Assembly: GCA_009103225.1 (NCBI GenBank)
Contig: RHPI01001715.1
Span: forward strand, 1,165,837-1,229,836
DNA from: Chlorokybus atmophyticus
Lineage: Eukaryota > Streptophyta > Chlorokybophyceae > Chlorokybales > Chlorokybaceae
Direction of reading: 5' to 3'
Length of the DNA: 64,000 nucleotides
The position numbers and the translations under genes are program-made. Shown here piece by piece: positions 19,381 to 30,800 of this stretch (the first letter of the stretch is position 1; the number at the start of each line of letters is the position of its first letter). The notes beneath the pieces are model-generated. The model saw nothing but the letters and a program-made list of their open reading frames with translations, did no database searches and was not told the DNA's origin.

Positions 19381-21200
19381 CGACCCTCCTCACAGAAGTA
19401 GAAGGTCGTAAGGATGAGCACTAGGTCCGGACTTAGCAAGATGGCATCGTCGGACCAGACTCCGGACTCCAGACTGGAGCCTTACTACCTGCTTTGTATC
19501 TCTGCGTATAATTACTTATACTAGGCGTGTAAGAGCTTGTTGAAAAGCTCTGGTTGTGAGAAAGACAACGCAGTCTAGAGCGCGTTAATGGCTGAGTATA
19601 GCTTACGCAGTACTTGCAAATGTAGACGTGTGTATAACTGGCTGGTATAAGAACTAGCGGACAACTTGTAATAGATGAATGTGATGTGACTTGTGTATGC
19701 TCTGGTGGCGGTAGCTCTGTCTCTGTGTGTTTATGCTTGCCTCAACTACATGTGCATGCTAGTCCTTGAACACCTAGCGCGGACTCGAGTCCGGAGTCTG
19801 GCAACTTCCGGCCTGCACGAGAATTGTCATAACTCGGTGGTTACTGCACCGATTTGGGCGTTCTAGAGCTCAGTAAATAGGCCTTGAATATAGCTACAAG
19901 ATGCTATCTATAATGCAACATTCGAATAAGTTCGAATAAGTGTAGCAAACTTGGTGGCTTTTAGAGTAGACAGGTGGATTCCTGGCGGGTATAAAACCCG
20001 CGGACATGATGGCAATAGATGGTTGCAGAAGTGCACCAAGGGAGGAGAGGATGACTACCAACCTCTCACACAACTCCAGCCCCAGGCACACCCACGCCCA
20101 ACACACCCACATGCACACACACCACACCACACCCCACAAGGGATAAGGGGGAGAGCCCCTTCAACAGCTACAACCAGGCACCCCACACACAAGGCCCTCA
20201 AGTGGCCCTCAAGTGGTGAACACACTCTGATCCCTACTCAAGGTAGCAACTGAGCTTCTATACCACTTGCCGCTCTCCCGACCTGACACACAGCATTGCC
20301 AAGGTCCAAGGCCTTGTCACTGTGTGCTGACCCTCCAGCACATGCTGACTATGTCCACTTAGGACGTGTCCCACCACAGGACATCAACCTCGGGATTATC
20401 AAACTCCCTCAGTTTTCCATAGGAGAAACAATCCTACCTTGGAACTACAAACAAAGGCTCTCATAATACAGTAGTACTTGCGGATTGCCCACAGGCATCA
20501 CTTAGCCTTGCAACTGTCATCACAGTGGCAAATCGCACTACCACAGTATGATCATGTGGTTTGCCAACTTGGCCTTCCAGCTCTATGCTAGCCCTCATCA
20601 ATGCCTTGTGTAGTTCATCACACTCAGGGACTGCGGCTCAAGAGTAGACCTACATGAGAGCGCACCCCACAAGCACTACACATGCTTATGGAATGGAAAA
20701 CCCACTTGGTCTCTTCTTACTACATAAGTAAGGGACAATGACTTTTGCCAGCCTTATAGGCGTGACAACTTTTAAGTGAGGTGAATAAACAAGCAACTCA
20801 GAGATGCTATGTTTTGACTGATGCAGCAAACACACCACCGCTAAGCTCACAACAATGACAAGCACAGCGCACAAGAGCATACACTGAGTCTCACACGCAT
20901 AAGACGGTTCTTAGCAACTGGGATGGTGTGCTTCCAGTTCAAGTCGCTTCACAAGCTCTTAAAGTCAGAGTCTCTACTCTTAGTACTCATTCACAGTGTC
21001 ACCAACGAGTCTAGTGATATGACTTCCTACTTATACATGTCAAATCATGACTGTGCAGTGCCACGCCGGCACTAGGCCAACGGTCACATTGAGGCCGTAT
21101 GCTACTATGGAAATCCCCTTAGATTTGATATAGCACATGAGCTGATAACAGATTCCCTGATCAGCTACGCGCGGTTCCTACAGAGAGGTATATAGAGTAG
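19381..21200. other. Non-coding interval, possible remains of the B1 LTR
   Basis: No gene is supported. The part 19400-19900 may contain the 5' LTR of B1 but ends were not found. A small hairpin with GCGGGT/ACCCGC arms around a TATAAA core lies at ~19987-20003. CA/CCA-rich sequence fills 20080-20170. Confidence 0.4.
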
Positions 21201-21382
21201 CCCTAGCTACATGCTATATGAAGTACGAAGTAGCTGGCAGTAGGCTGGGGCGCGCGCGGTCTTCATGCTGGTAGCTCGGGCTTGGGCTAGGATGTAGGCA
21301 TGCTCGACGAGGACTGGAATGCAAGGGTAGTGGGCATGACAAAGGGCCCCCACCGTCTTGAGGAGGCACGCCACCTGCCAGC

Positions 21383-23232
21383 TCACCCTCCCTCACACTG
21401 GTGCCTGCTCCAGTGGGGCATCCTCCGCCGGCTGCTCCGCCCTAGATGGCGGGGACCACAGGAAGAAGCGGCAGACTCGTTGCAGTGATTGATATCAGCC
21501 TTGCAAGGGTTGACCACTGCTGCCAGACACCAAAGGCATGAAAGAATGCTCTGGTTGATCACCAGAGACCGCCCCAGAAGGGAGAGATGCTGCTGTGCCC
21601 AGAGACTGAGCTTGCCCTGTATTTTGCGTAGCACCTCTGAATACAGCTGCTCCCTCCGAAGGGAGACCCCCATCGGGACACCACGGAGAATTGCACCTTC
21701 TCCCCGCGAAAGCCACCGCACCCCCCAATTGGGAGGGGCCTCGCGCTGAGCCAACTCGAGAAGAATGCCAACCGATCTGTGGTGGTTGAGTGCTGAGTCA
21801 GACGCCAAGCACTAGTCCTCTAGTAGACGCCTAAAGGCCTCAAATGCTACGAAGGAAACTTGTAGGACTACCGAAGTGTCATCCGCGAAGGCAACATACA
21901 TGAGCTCGGCTTGAGTGCAAGCCCTGGCCGAAAGTCCTCGCCAGGAAGGAGGCCCTGCATGTCCTCGCTGGCTGCGATCATCGCACCCAAGGCCTCCACC
22001 GCCAGGACAAACAGGACCGGTGCCAACAGGCACCCCTGACGGACACTGCATTTGAGTGTAAAGGGGAGGAAGCCATGCCCGTTTACCAGCCCCTGGCGGA
22101 CCCCTCCACCGTTCAGTGTGCGTACTCGGGAACAGAAGAGGGGGATGAAGCCTTGCTTCCTCATCACCGCCTCCAAAAAATCCCAGTCCAACTGATCAAA
22201 CGCCTTCTCAAGGTCGAAAAGCAACATGGCCGCTCTCTGCCTGGTATTTGAGGCATGAGTCCACGCGCTCATGGCTGTGAGGAGGTTGTCGAGGATGTAG
22301 CGGTGGCGCACACAAAGCCCGCTTGCTTTTGCGCGATGATGTCCGAAAGAACCACCGACAAGCGTGAGCTGAGCGCCTTCGCCAAGATTATGTAGTGCAC
22401 AGGCAGTAAAGTGATTGGCCGCCAGTTGCGCAAGTCCGTGATGGAGCCCTTCTTGTGGATAAGAGCTAGCATGCCGGTGCGCTGGGACGCGCCTGCACAC
22501 GCACCCTATAGCCCCAGAAAAGAGAACCTGCTTGCAATACTCCATGTAGTCCTCTTTCAGAATGGGCCAGGCATGTTGCTAGAAAGCTACTGTCAGGCCA
22601 TCTTTCCCTAGACTCTTGTGTGTATCCATGGCCCGCAAGGCAAGGAAGAGCTCCGCTTGGGAGATGTCCGCATCCAAGCCCGGAAGGTGATATGGAGAAA
22701 GAAGCACCGGCACCGCCTCAGTACACCTAAGCACCGCCGCCTGCCTGGCTTGCGGGTCCACCGGCGTCGTGGTGTACAACGCAGTGAAGAAGGAGCTCGC
22801 CGCCTGCAGGATCTGCTCCGCCTCCACAAGGGGAGGGTTGTGCTCTTCAAAAGAGTAGGTTAGCGAGCCCAGTGACGGGGACTGGCTTTGTTGCTGGCCC
22901 CGCGAAAAAAAGAAGGAAGTCATGCGCTCGCCTTGCGTGCGCAGCTTGTGATTGAAGCGGATGTGTGCACCCTCCACCACCTGTATGTCTAGCTCCTCCA
23001 GCTGAGCCTGAGGTCCGACCTCTCCCTGAGCAAGCCCTCTCGCTGTGGGTTGGCGACGAGCCCCACCTCCACCTGCGCTAGCAGCAGGCGCACAGCCTGC
23101 TGGGATCGTTAGCGCTGCAGGCGGTGATTGGTTATGTGAGATTGCGCCAGCACCGTGAGAGAGTGCGGGCCCTCCTCGAACCACTCCACTATCTCTCCTC
23201 TTGCTGGTCGAAGCAGCCGGTGCCTTGCCCAT
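21383..23232 (-). pseudogene. LINE reverse transcriptase
   Basis: Motifs in order on the minus strand are: HIRFNHKLRTQGERMTSFFF (~22965), SQAELFLALRAMDTHKSLGKDGL (~22650, split across the line of text as SQAELF and SLGKDGL), LIHKKGSITDLRNWRPITLL (~22450), LLFDLEKAFDQLDWDFL (~22220), SVRQGCLLAPVLFVLAVEAL (~22050), catalytic box VAFADDTSVV (~21895) and the C-terminal RKIQGKLSLWAQQHLSLLG (~21610). FADD replaces the more common YADD. Frame shifts separate these pieces, so the copy is dead. The enzyme would prime reverse transcription on nicked target DNA. Confidence 0.85.
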
Positions 23233-24000
23233 ATAGTCTCCAGGGCGGTGACAAAGGCCGGGTCCTTTAGCAGAGCCGGATTAAGCTTCCACAACCCCAA
23301 GCCCCTCGGGGATGACTCCGGTGGTGGTGAGAGCTCAAGGTGAATGGGCTTGTGATTGGACAAGCTCTCACCAAGTCGCACGCCGTAGTCAGTGATCAGA
23401 GTGCGCAGCTGGTGGCTAGCGTAGAAGCGGTCCAAGCGAGCCGCCCGAAAATCCTGCCCCTTCTTGCCATTAGACCATGTGTGCACCTCACAGTCCGTTG
23501 ACAACATGCGCAGGGAATCCTCAAGCTGGTACCGCTCCATCAACCCCGCGAAGGCGTTTCCTTCCTCCGTGGTTGGTTGTGTGGAGGGGTGAGATCGATC
23601 TATAGAATCAAAGTTCCAGTCCCCCCCCCCATCACGCACCAATTAGCTTCAGGCAGGCTAGACTGGAGGGACAAGAAAAAGGACGCTCTGTCAGCAGAAG
23701 GGTTGGGGGCGTAGACGCTGATTAGGAGAAGCAACCCCCTTCCCCAATGGCGCAGAACCCAGCAGCAGCGAGAAGGCACAGCTACCCCTATGCTCACCAC
23801 CGACGAGGCCCATGCATAAGGGTATAGAATTGACACGCCTCCTCGACCGTCATCAGCATGAGACCACACAACTGGGCCTGCCCAAAACTTGCGCAACCAG
23901 TGCGCATAAAAGGTGTCTTGAAGCTTTGTTACCTAAAGGAAAAGAGCAAGATGACGCCCCCTCCCGCCAAGACCGAAGCCTCGATAGTAGCGAGCTTCGC
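23109..24000 (-). pseudogene. LINE APE-type endonuclease
   Basis: The upstream part (23930-23635) has TKLQDTFYAHWLRKFW, WSHADDGRGGVSILY and LLISVYAPNPSADR, typical of the endonuclease N-terminal half. The frame then changes at a run of ten C (23621-23630 on plus). The downstream part has GDWNFDSIDRS, ARLDRFYASHQLR and SNHKPIHLEL, matching GDFN, RLDR and SDH motifs; the last Asp is Asn here. It would nick target DNA before reverse transcription. Confidence 0.82.
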
Positions 24001-24092
24001 TTGCTATAGCCTGAGGACGTGCGGGGGCTAGGTAGGCCTCGCACATTTCAGGTAGTCAGCTGTAAGGACGTCCCATCACCTCCCCGGTGAGG

Positions 24093-26560
24093 TCAGGTCC
24101 GTAGAGCTAAAAGGTTCTTGAGACTCCGCGAAGAGTTGGCGAGGACGGAGAGAGCCAGCACCACCTTTGGGCTCACCAGCAGGGCCACGCCGGCTGAAGG
24201 AGGAGAGGAAGGGGAAAGCGGAGCTCCTTCTTCAGCCGTCCCCCCCTCCCAAAAATAAGATGTGCGCCAGCCCAAAGTCACTGCGTGGCGCTGAGCGCCC
24301 GTGGAGCGAGACTTGCCTGAGCTGCGGGAGGTGACGTGCTGAAGCCAGTCAGCCAGAGTTCCCCACCGTTGCATCGTGCACAATAGTCCGGCTCTGCCAG
24401 GCATGGAAGCAGCACATAAGCCACCCGCTCTCCCGCCACCACCACAGTGACAGCCTGGGTATTCAGGCTCGTAAACTCCATCACCATATCTAGCTGATTC
24501 TGAGGGGGGAGGTAGCCCACCTTCTCCAGCGCCGACGGCACCTGGGGGCGCCACTAGCTGCGCAGCTCAGAGTCAAGAAGGTTGTCCGGGGGAAGGGCCC
24601 GCACAAAACGCAGCCCCGTAGTCTGGCCTGGGTCTACGAGCAAAATAGAAGTGCGCCCTGTGCCGCCGCTCAGATGATTAAAAACCGGAACAATGTATGC
24701 CTTTGTCACTGCACTTGCCTCCTGCTCCAACATGCCCAGCACATAGCAGAGGAGGCGGGGGAGAGGACGCAAGGACTGTGCCGACTGCTCAGAGCGAGGG
24801 GGAGAGGACTCTAGCTGTTCAGCCGGCGCCCGCTGTGCGATGATTGTGCGCCACCGACGCACAAGCCACCCATGCCCGGGGGAGAGACAAAGTGTACAGG
24901 AGCAGAGTCTTGAGACCCCCCATTCTCTGTCACCACCCGCTCTTTGGAGTGTCGGGGGGTGGGCACCGCCTGCTCTGCTTCCTGCTGCAACACCCATGTC
25001 GCCAACGAGCTCTGGCCAACGGGTTGAGAACGGGGAGCAGTCTTCACCAAGCTGGCCTTGGTCTTCTTGCGCTTGCGTTTCGAGTGATCATCCCCCACCT
25101 GCGGGGCCTAGCGTCATTGCTGACTGGTGCGGGACAGCAACTGGCACTGAGAGCACTGGAGGCGGGGGTAAGACGGGGAGGAGCAACGCCGACCGCTGAT
25201 GAGGGGCTGATGAAGACGGCGCTGCAGACCTGCCTCGATCAGAGGTGGGGAGCGGAGAGGGAGGTCTGTTAGAACCACCAGCACCAGAGCGGCGTGGGGG
25301 GGAATGTCTAGCAGCCGCTTGCGCCCCTGCCGAAGCAGGAGTACGCCTACGATGCTGGTTGTGCGGGCACATGTCTCGAATGTGTCCTTCAGCCAGACAA
25401 TGAAAGGAAGTAGGTAGGGAGGACGGGGTGAGGACCACCACCATGTGAATCCTGACCTCATCGCCGTGCTGCATATGCACTCGCAGCCTTCGGGGGAGGA
25501 CCCTTCCCTCAAGAGGTGTAAATGCATATCGGGTGTTGGGGGTGAGAAATAAGTTGCGCACCACCGTAGAAGAGATATGATCGCCAAGCTTGCCGTAGCT
25601 CGCCAACGCCACCCGCACAACCGACTCCAGCTCAGTTGTCACTCCAAGGAAAGAAACTCAGAACTTAGGTGGAGGGGCTGCACCCCACCGCACCACACGA
25701 ACAACAAGGCCTCCACACAGCGGCAACGTCCCCTTTCTGGAGCGCTGGACGATGTCCGCAGCCGCACCCTCCAACGAGAATACGCAAGTGAATTCCCCAG
25801 CAGCGCCAGGGTGCGTTAAGGAGATAGTCGAACCCCCTCCCCCATCCGGACACCACACGTAGCCATGCAAAACGCATCGATGTTACAGAGGTGGAGGAGG
25901 GAGTCAAAGGAAACTGCAACACTAGGCATGCTCCATGAAGATGCGTGCGTTAAGTGTCCTTAAACGAGCTAGGGGGTTTCACACCCAGCAGCACATCGTC
26001 TATCGCATCCGGGCACACTTCCACCGATGCAGCACACGAAAGCAAAGCCTTGTGCACCTGAGTGGTGTGGCGTGAGGGAGGGTGAGGAGCTGCCCCAGGA
26101 TGCGGAGAGGGATCGGTCCGTCTCAATGATGGCCCGGACCTCCAGGCAGCTAGGCTGAATGAAGAGCAGCCGACTGATTGGCAGGACTCTAGCAAGGGAG
26201 GGTGGTGGAGTGAGTGGGATCGGTGATGGGGGAGGGTGGAGGGGGATCGGGGGGNNNNNNNNNNNNNNNNNNNNNNNNNNNNNNNNNNNNNNNNNNNNNN
26301 NNNNNNNNNNNNNNNGGGGTAGGGGAGTCCGCCAGCTCCATGAGATGGGAGCTGTCGTCCTCCGCCATCGTAGGGGAGAGGGTGGGATGTTAAGCGTGGG
26401 GGGTGCGGGGGGAGGAGGCTGGTCAACGGCGTTGACCAGCGAAGGGAGGAGAGATGGGGGCAGCGCAGGCCTAGGACGGCCGCCTGAGGACGCTGGAGGA
26501 GCGGAGAGGCCCCCCCAGTCAATCCCCAGGCCGCCACTAACACTTTGAACGCGAACTTGG
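24093..26560 (-). pseudogene. LINE ORF1-like region with zinc knuckle
   Basis: The most readable piece is 25642-25088: ESVVRVALASYGKLGDHISS, LFLTPNTRYAFTPLEGRVLP and FHCLAEGHIRDMC, an RNA-binding-type ORF1 with one zinc knuckle whose first Cys is not evident. A Pro/Ser-rich tail follows. Upstream pieces (26543-25650) are interrupted by the gap at 26255-26315. Downstream pieces (24997-24093) include a second Cys-rich bit (CARCNGGELW). Frames change repeatedly. ORF1 would bind the element RNA. Confidence 0.65.
26255..26315. other. Assembly gap (61 N)
   Basis: Sixty-one N bases within the LINE ORF1 region. True gap size is unknown. Confidence 0.99.
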
Positions 26561-26946
26561 CCTAGGAGAACGGCGCCGCCGTTGCCCACGCAACCCAATA
26601 AGAGCATTATGTAATCTTGAACTTTGTGGCAGCTGAATACATTTTGTGTAATGTGTAAGCCGTGCAAGTGTATGACATGTTAATCCACACACATGCACCG
26701 GTTGCTAACCAGTTAAGCTCAAAATGGCTTAGCCATACATCAAATGTAATTTATAAAAGAAGTTTACAATAACTCATGTAACAAGCATAGCTACCATATC
26801 ATATTCAATGTAATGGACCAGTGTGACATGCCCTCTGACCGGCCGTATCAATATAGCCATATGAAAAAAATATTAAACGCTTGACGCCATTGCTTGCCTA
26901 TGCATTGCAATGTGACCAAGACTACCAAGCATGAGCATGAGGTATG

Positions 26947-27010
26947 AGCATGTGCAGCTACACCCACTTGCCAACCGATCGGTTGGCAAGTGGGTGTAGC
27001 TGCACATGCT
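26947..27010. repeat. Perfect 64-bp palindrome
   Basis: Arm 26947-26978 is the exact reverse complement of 26979-27010, with no spacer; the centre is CCGATCGG. The bases outside (26946 and 27011) do not pair. It can form a cruciform or a 32-bp hairpin in single-stranded form. Its right end overlaps the start of a 69-bp tandem repeat. A mobile-element end or a recombination product are both possible. Confidence 0.95.
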
Positions 27011-27145
27011 TTTTTGGCTGTTAAACAACCAAAGATGACTGACCAATGTCAAACACGAGCAGCAGCCTAGATGTAAGCTTTTCTGGCTGTTAAACAGCCA
27101 AAAATGACTGACCCACATCAAACACGAGCAACAGCCTAGATGTAA
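27008..27145. repeat. Two 69-bp tandem repeat units
   Basis: Units 27008-27076 and 27077-27145 have equal length and differ at only a few positions. The second contains the small palindrome TGGCTGTTAAACAGCCA; in the first this is changed by one base. Confidence 0.88.
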
Positions 27146-27887
27146 GGTCAGTCAGACATGTCGCAACCGTATCATGAAGTAATAATGACTGCCTACTGCA
27201 CGAGTGCAGAAAAAGCACACCTGGTGCATAGCAGTCATGATGACGACCTAGGGATTCGTCAGGTTGTGCCGCGCGCGCACTAGCGACTTGCCCAAGCAGT
27301 GCCCGCGCTCTAGCTACGACTGATATGCAGAAACGCGGAGCGCTAACATGCGCTTGCGCTAACATGCTGGGTTGTAGCCGGTGCTACCGGCCCGATAGGT
27401 TGAAGCACTGTCCGTCCCTTTTTCGTTCCAGTGTGTGCAGCCTTTGGTGTAGGCTGACACTGTGTAGCCAGGCTACGGTAGCCTACCGCTTCCAGGCTTG
27501 CCTTGCGCCAGCATGTGCGCTTGCGGGTAGCGGGGTGCACCTGATTGCCGCCGCCGCCGCCTTCGCCGCTTACGCCACGATTGGCCTGGTCAGTTTCCTG
27601 GGTGTTTGTCTGCGTCGCTGCGGAACGTAACGCAGCTCCCGCCGCCTCGCCCTGTATGCTGCTCCGCTGTGCATGTGCATGTGTCTGTCCGTGAGCTCAA
27701 GCTTCATGCACGCATTCCTGTCTTTTCTTGGCCTGCTTGATCTGCTTCGTCCATGCGCCATTGCTTGGCTGCTCCTCACATTCGCAGCTGCACAGGAGCT
27801 TCTTTGCTCATAATACTGGTCTGCTCGACTGCGTTTCAGGCCACAAGGTTGGGTCGAGCTTCTCCTTCTTCACTGCCGCCGGTGGCA

Positions 27888-30800
27888 ATGGCGGCGGCAT
27901 GGTTGCTTCTTCTGGCGCTTCTAGTTGCGTGCGCCTCCGCCCTCACTGTGGACGAGTTGTACCCCTTTGGTGCTGTCAACGGCGACACAACAATGAACAG
28001 GTATGTTGTCAATCCAAGTGCAGTATGGTTTGATTTCAAGTGCAGTGCATGATCGTGCGTTTTGCACACGATCATCAACAATGTCGCTCGTGTTGGCAAA
28101 ATACGAATGTCGTTTGTCATCACATAGCTAGCTGGCATTGGTGTCAGAGACAGATATAGTCCTCCACCCGGCCAGTCCAACATGAGCATGCATGTGTCAA
28201 CTGTGCATGATGTGTTTATGTTACAAATGGCATGCACCAGAGTGTCCGAGCATGTGACACTTGTCTGTATGAAACCAGGTGCTACTCATGTGCGTCTGAC
28301 ATGATCCGTCTGCCATTCGCGGTGCCGGTGTTTGGAGTTGCAAGCGTGCGCGGCGTCTACATCAACAGCAACGGCAAGCATGTGACCTGCCCTATATGCA
28401 TTGCGGAGCATGGTGCTGTGAAATACCTAACACAAAACAGTGCATGGCAGCTGAACGTGCTGTGAGCCTTTGCATACTTACGACTCATCTTGGTACACTT
28501 GTGGTCTGTGTCTTTTAGGGGCGGTGCATTTCCGCCAACCGTACAGCCAGGGTTCTCCTGCAAAGTTCCCCTTGCAAGCCCCTTACTACAGCATGGTGGC
28601 AGGCTTTTGGGCAAGGCTCTGGAACGTGTGCCCAAACTGCGGGGAAACCACATACCGCACGGTCGACGACACAGCCGTCCTTGCTGGCATCAGCGCCGAT
28701 GTCCGTGCAGCCTTTCCTACCGAACAACTTGCAACCGGCTTCATCGCATTAACAGCCTTCATCGTCACTTGGAACACGGTGTGTGCATGTGTGCGTGCGT
28801 ATGTGCACGTCCGATGTTGCTGTAACAACACCTCGTTTCGTGAACAGACTGCGCGTTGCTGTATGGCGACAGATGAAGCCGAGACCTTCCAGACTGTCAT
28901 TGCTTTCAACATCGACACGACCTTCATCTTCTTACTGTACGCCAATGATAGACCCCAAACTACTTTTCTTAGCAACTTTGGTAAATGGCCACTGCACGCC
29001 TCCAGCTCTTGACCCTCTTGCACAAATTGGTGCGTGCACAATCTGACCATGAGGGGTTATTCATGTGCTTTGCACAGCTCAAGCGGGATTCAATGCCGGG
29101 GATGGGGTCCGCGGCTACAACCTGCCCGGCTCCCGCACCGCTGCGATCGGCAATGCATCCAGACTGAGTTCAAACATTGGGCAGGTGGGCACAACTGCCA
29201 TCCGGATGCCTCCGTCATCCGGATGGCAGCGATGTTGAGCATTGCATACATGCATGCGCCCGCACTGACTGCAATCAAGCACGCTTGCACATGCTCGTAC
29301 ATGTACCCACATCTGCACTATGCAATTGCATGCGCACATATGTATGCCCTCACGCACGCGCGCATGCATGCAGACACGTGCATGTGCGCGCATGTGTCCT
29401 GAGCATCTATAAACATGTGTCCTGAGCAGAGGCTTGGCAGTCTCACTACTAGTTTCGTGCCTCTGCAGCCTGGCAAGTGGTGCTTTGGACTGAATGCTTT
29501 CCAAACGCTCAGCGGAGTCCCATAGTAAGTAACAGCTATCCGTCTGGCATCAGTGACACAGCGGGTATGCGTCTCGACGCTTGCGGCAATACGAGAGTTT
29601 TCAAATGGGATGTTAATGGCGACGGCGCCTTTGACGATGCCGATGGGACCCTGACAATTCTTGACAACTCTGTCCAGCGCCTGCCTGTTGGCGTGCATAC
29701 AACAAGCGTTCAAGTCAGCAGCCCCTCCTGTCCGGCATCTCCTCCTGAAGTGCGCAGCACCACTCTCAACGTCATCACTACACCACCTGTCATCAACAGC
29801 GTGCGTGTATCCACACTAAGCGGCGGGCCCAACACCACAGTGGGAGTTGATATTCCTGTGTCTACGCGAGTAGCCCTTCAGGAATGCTTTCCTTTTACCC
29901 AAACCGTGGACTGCGGCCTGGACAATGTCGCGAGGGTGTGCTTTGGTTGCCCGTTAAACTTAGCTTGCTCATCGTGTGTCATATCCACTAACAACTTGTG
30001 CACGCACGTGTACATGAGCTTGATTGTGCTTGACTCTTGCAATGACAGGACACTGAGCCAGACTGGATCTGTCAATACAGCAGCATCGGAGTGAAAGTGA
30101 TTACGGTGACGGTGAGGCAATTTGACTTCGTGGTGTCCCACAGCATCACCATCACCATCTTTGGTTTCTCGTAAGTGTACAGAACAGAGTTTGCCTATGC
30201 ACTGCGCGCATCCATAGTGAGCTGAGATCATGGTGCGTGTTTCAGCATAGGAGGGCCGTATGATGCGGACATATGCCAGACCATCCGACTGAATGCTTCC
30301 CCGAGCCTGGATGCATGCCGCCTGCAGCAGTTACTGGCTTGGGACCTGGACAATGATGGCAAGTTTTATGACGCTACCGGGCAGAATCCCAGCTTCAATG
30401 CATACAAACAGGGCCTTGGCCCGGGGATCCACACAGTAAGCGTCCGCGCCAGCAGCAGCAGGAGGTGCTCGGATAATCATGAGAAGTTGAGCACCACCGT
30501 CAATGTCACCATCGCGCCCCTAGCCATCCGCAGCTTGACGACACATCCGACCCCGAGCGGCAACAAGGTTGCAAGTGTCGCAGAGGATATCATCGTGAGG
30601 GTGCAGCGCTCCGGCGCAAGCTGCGCGCCTGTCAATCTTACAATAGACTGCGGTCCAGACAGCGTGGTGAGTAGCGCACTTGCATGAGCGCGTGTTAGCG
30701 TGCGCGCACTCGTACAGCCAGTGGCATGTTCGTGTTTGGCGAAGTTCAACTTTAAAACAGAGTCTTAAATAGTGTTGTGTCCATGCACTTGGATTGTCTC

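Larger units (their letters stand above)
21200..26560 (-). mobile_element. L1-like non-LTR retrotransposon (LINE)
   Basis: On the minus strand an ORF1 region with a zinc knuckle (26.5-24.1 kb) precedes an ORF2 region with APE-type endonuclease (23.95-23.2 kb) and RT (23.2-21.4 kb). The order and motifs fit the L1 clade. Frames are broken many times, and an assembly gap lies inside ORF1. No poly-A or A-rich tail (T-rich on plus) is evident at the left edge near 21200, and no target-site duplication was seen. Confidence 0.82.
26561..27887. other. Intergenic region upstream of the NIDO-PKD gene
   Basis: No gene is supported. It includes the palindrome and 69-bp tandem repeat listed separately, and at ~27300-27880 the presumed promoter/5' UTR of the NIDO-PKD gene. 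No clear TATA box was picked out. Confidence 0.5.
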
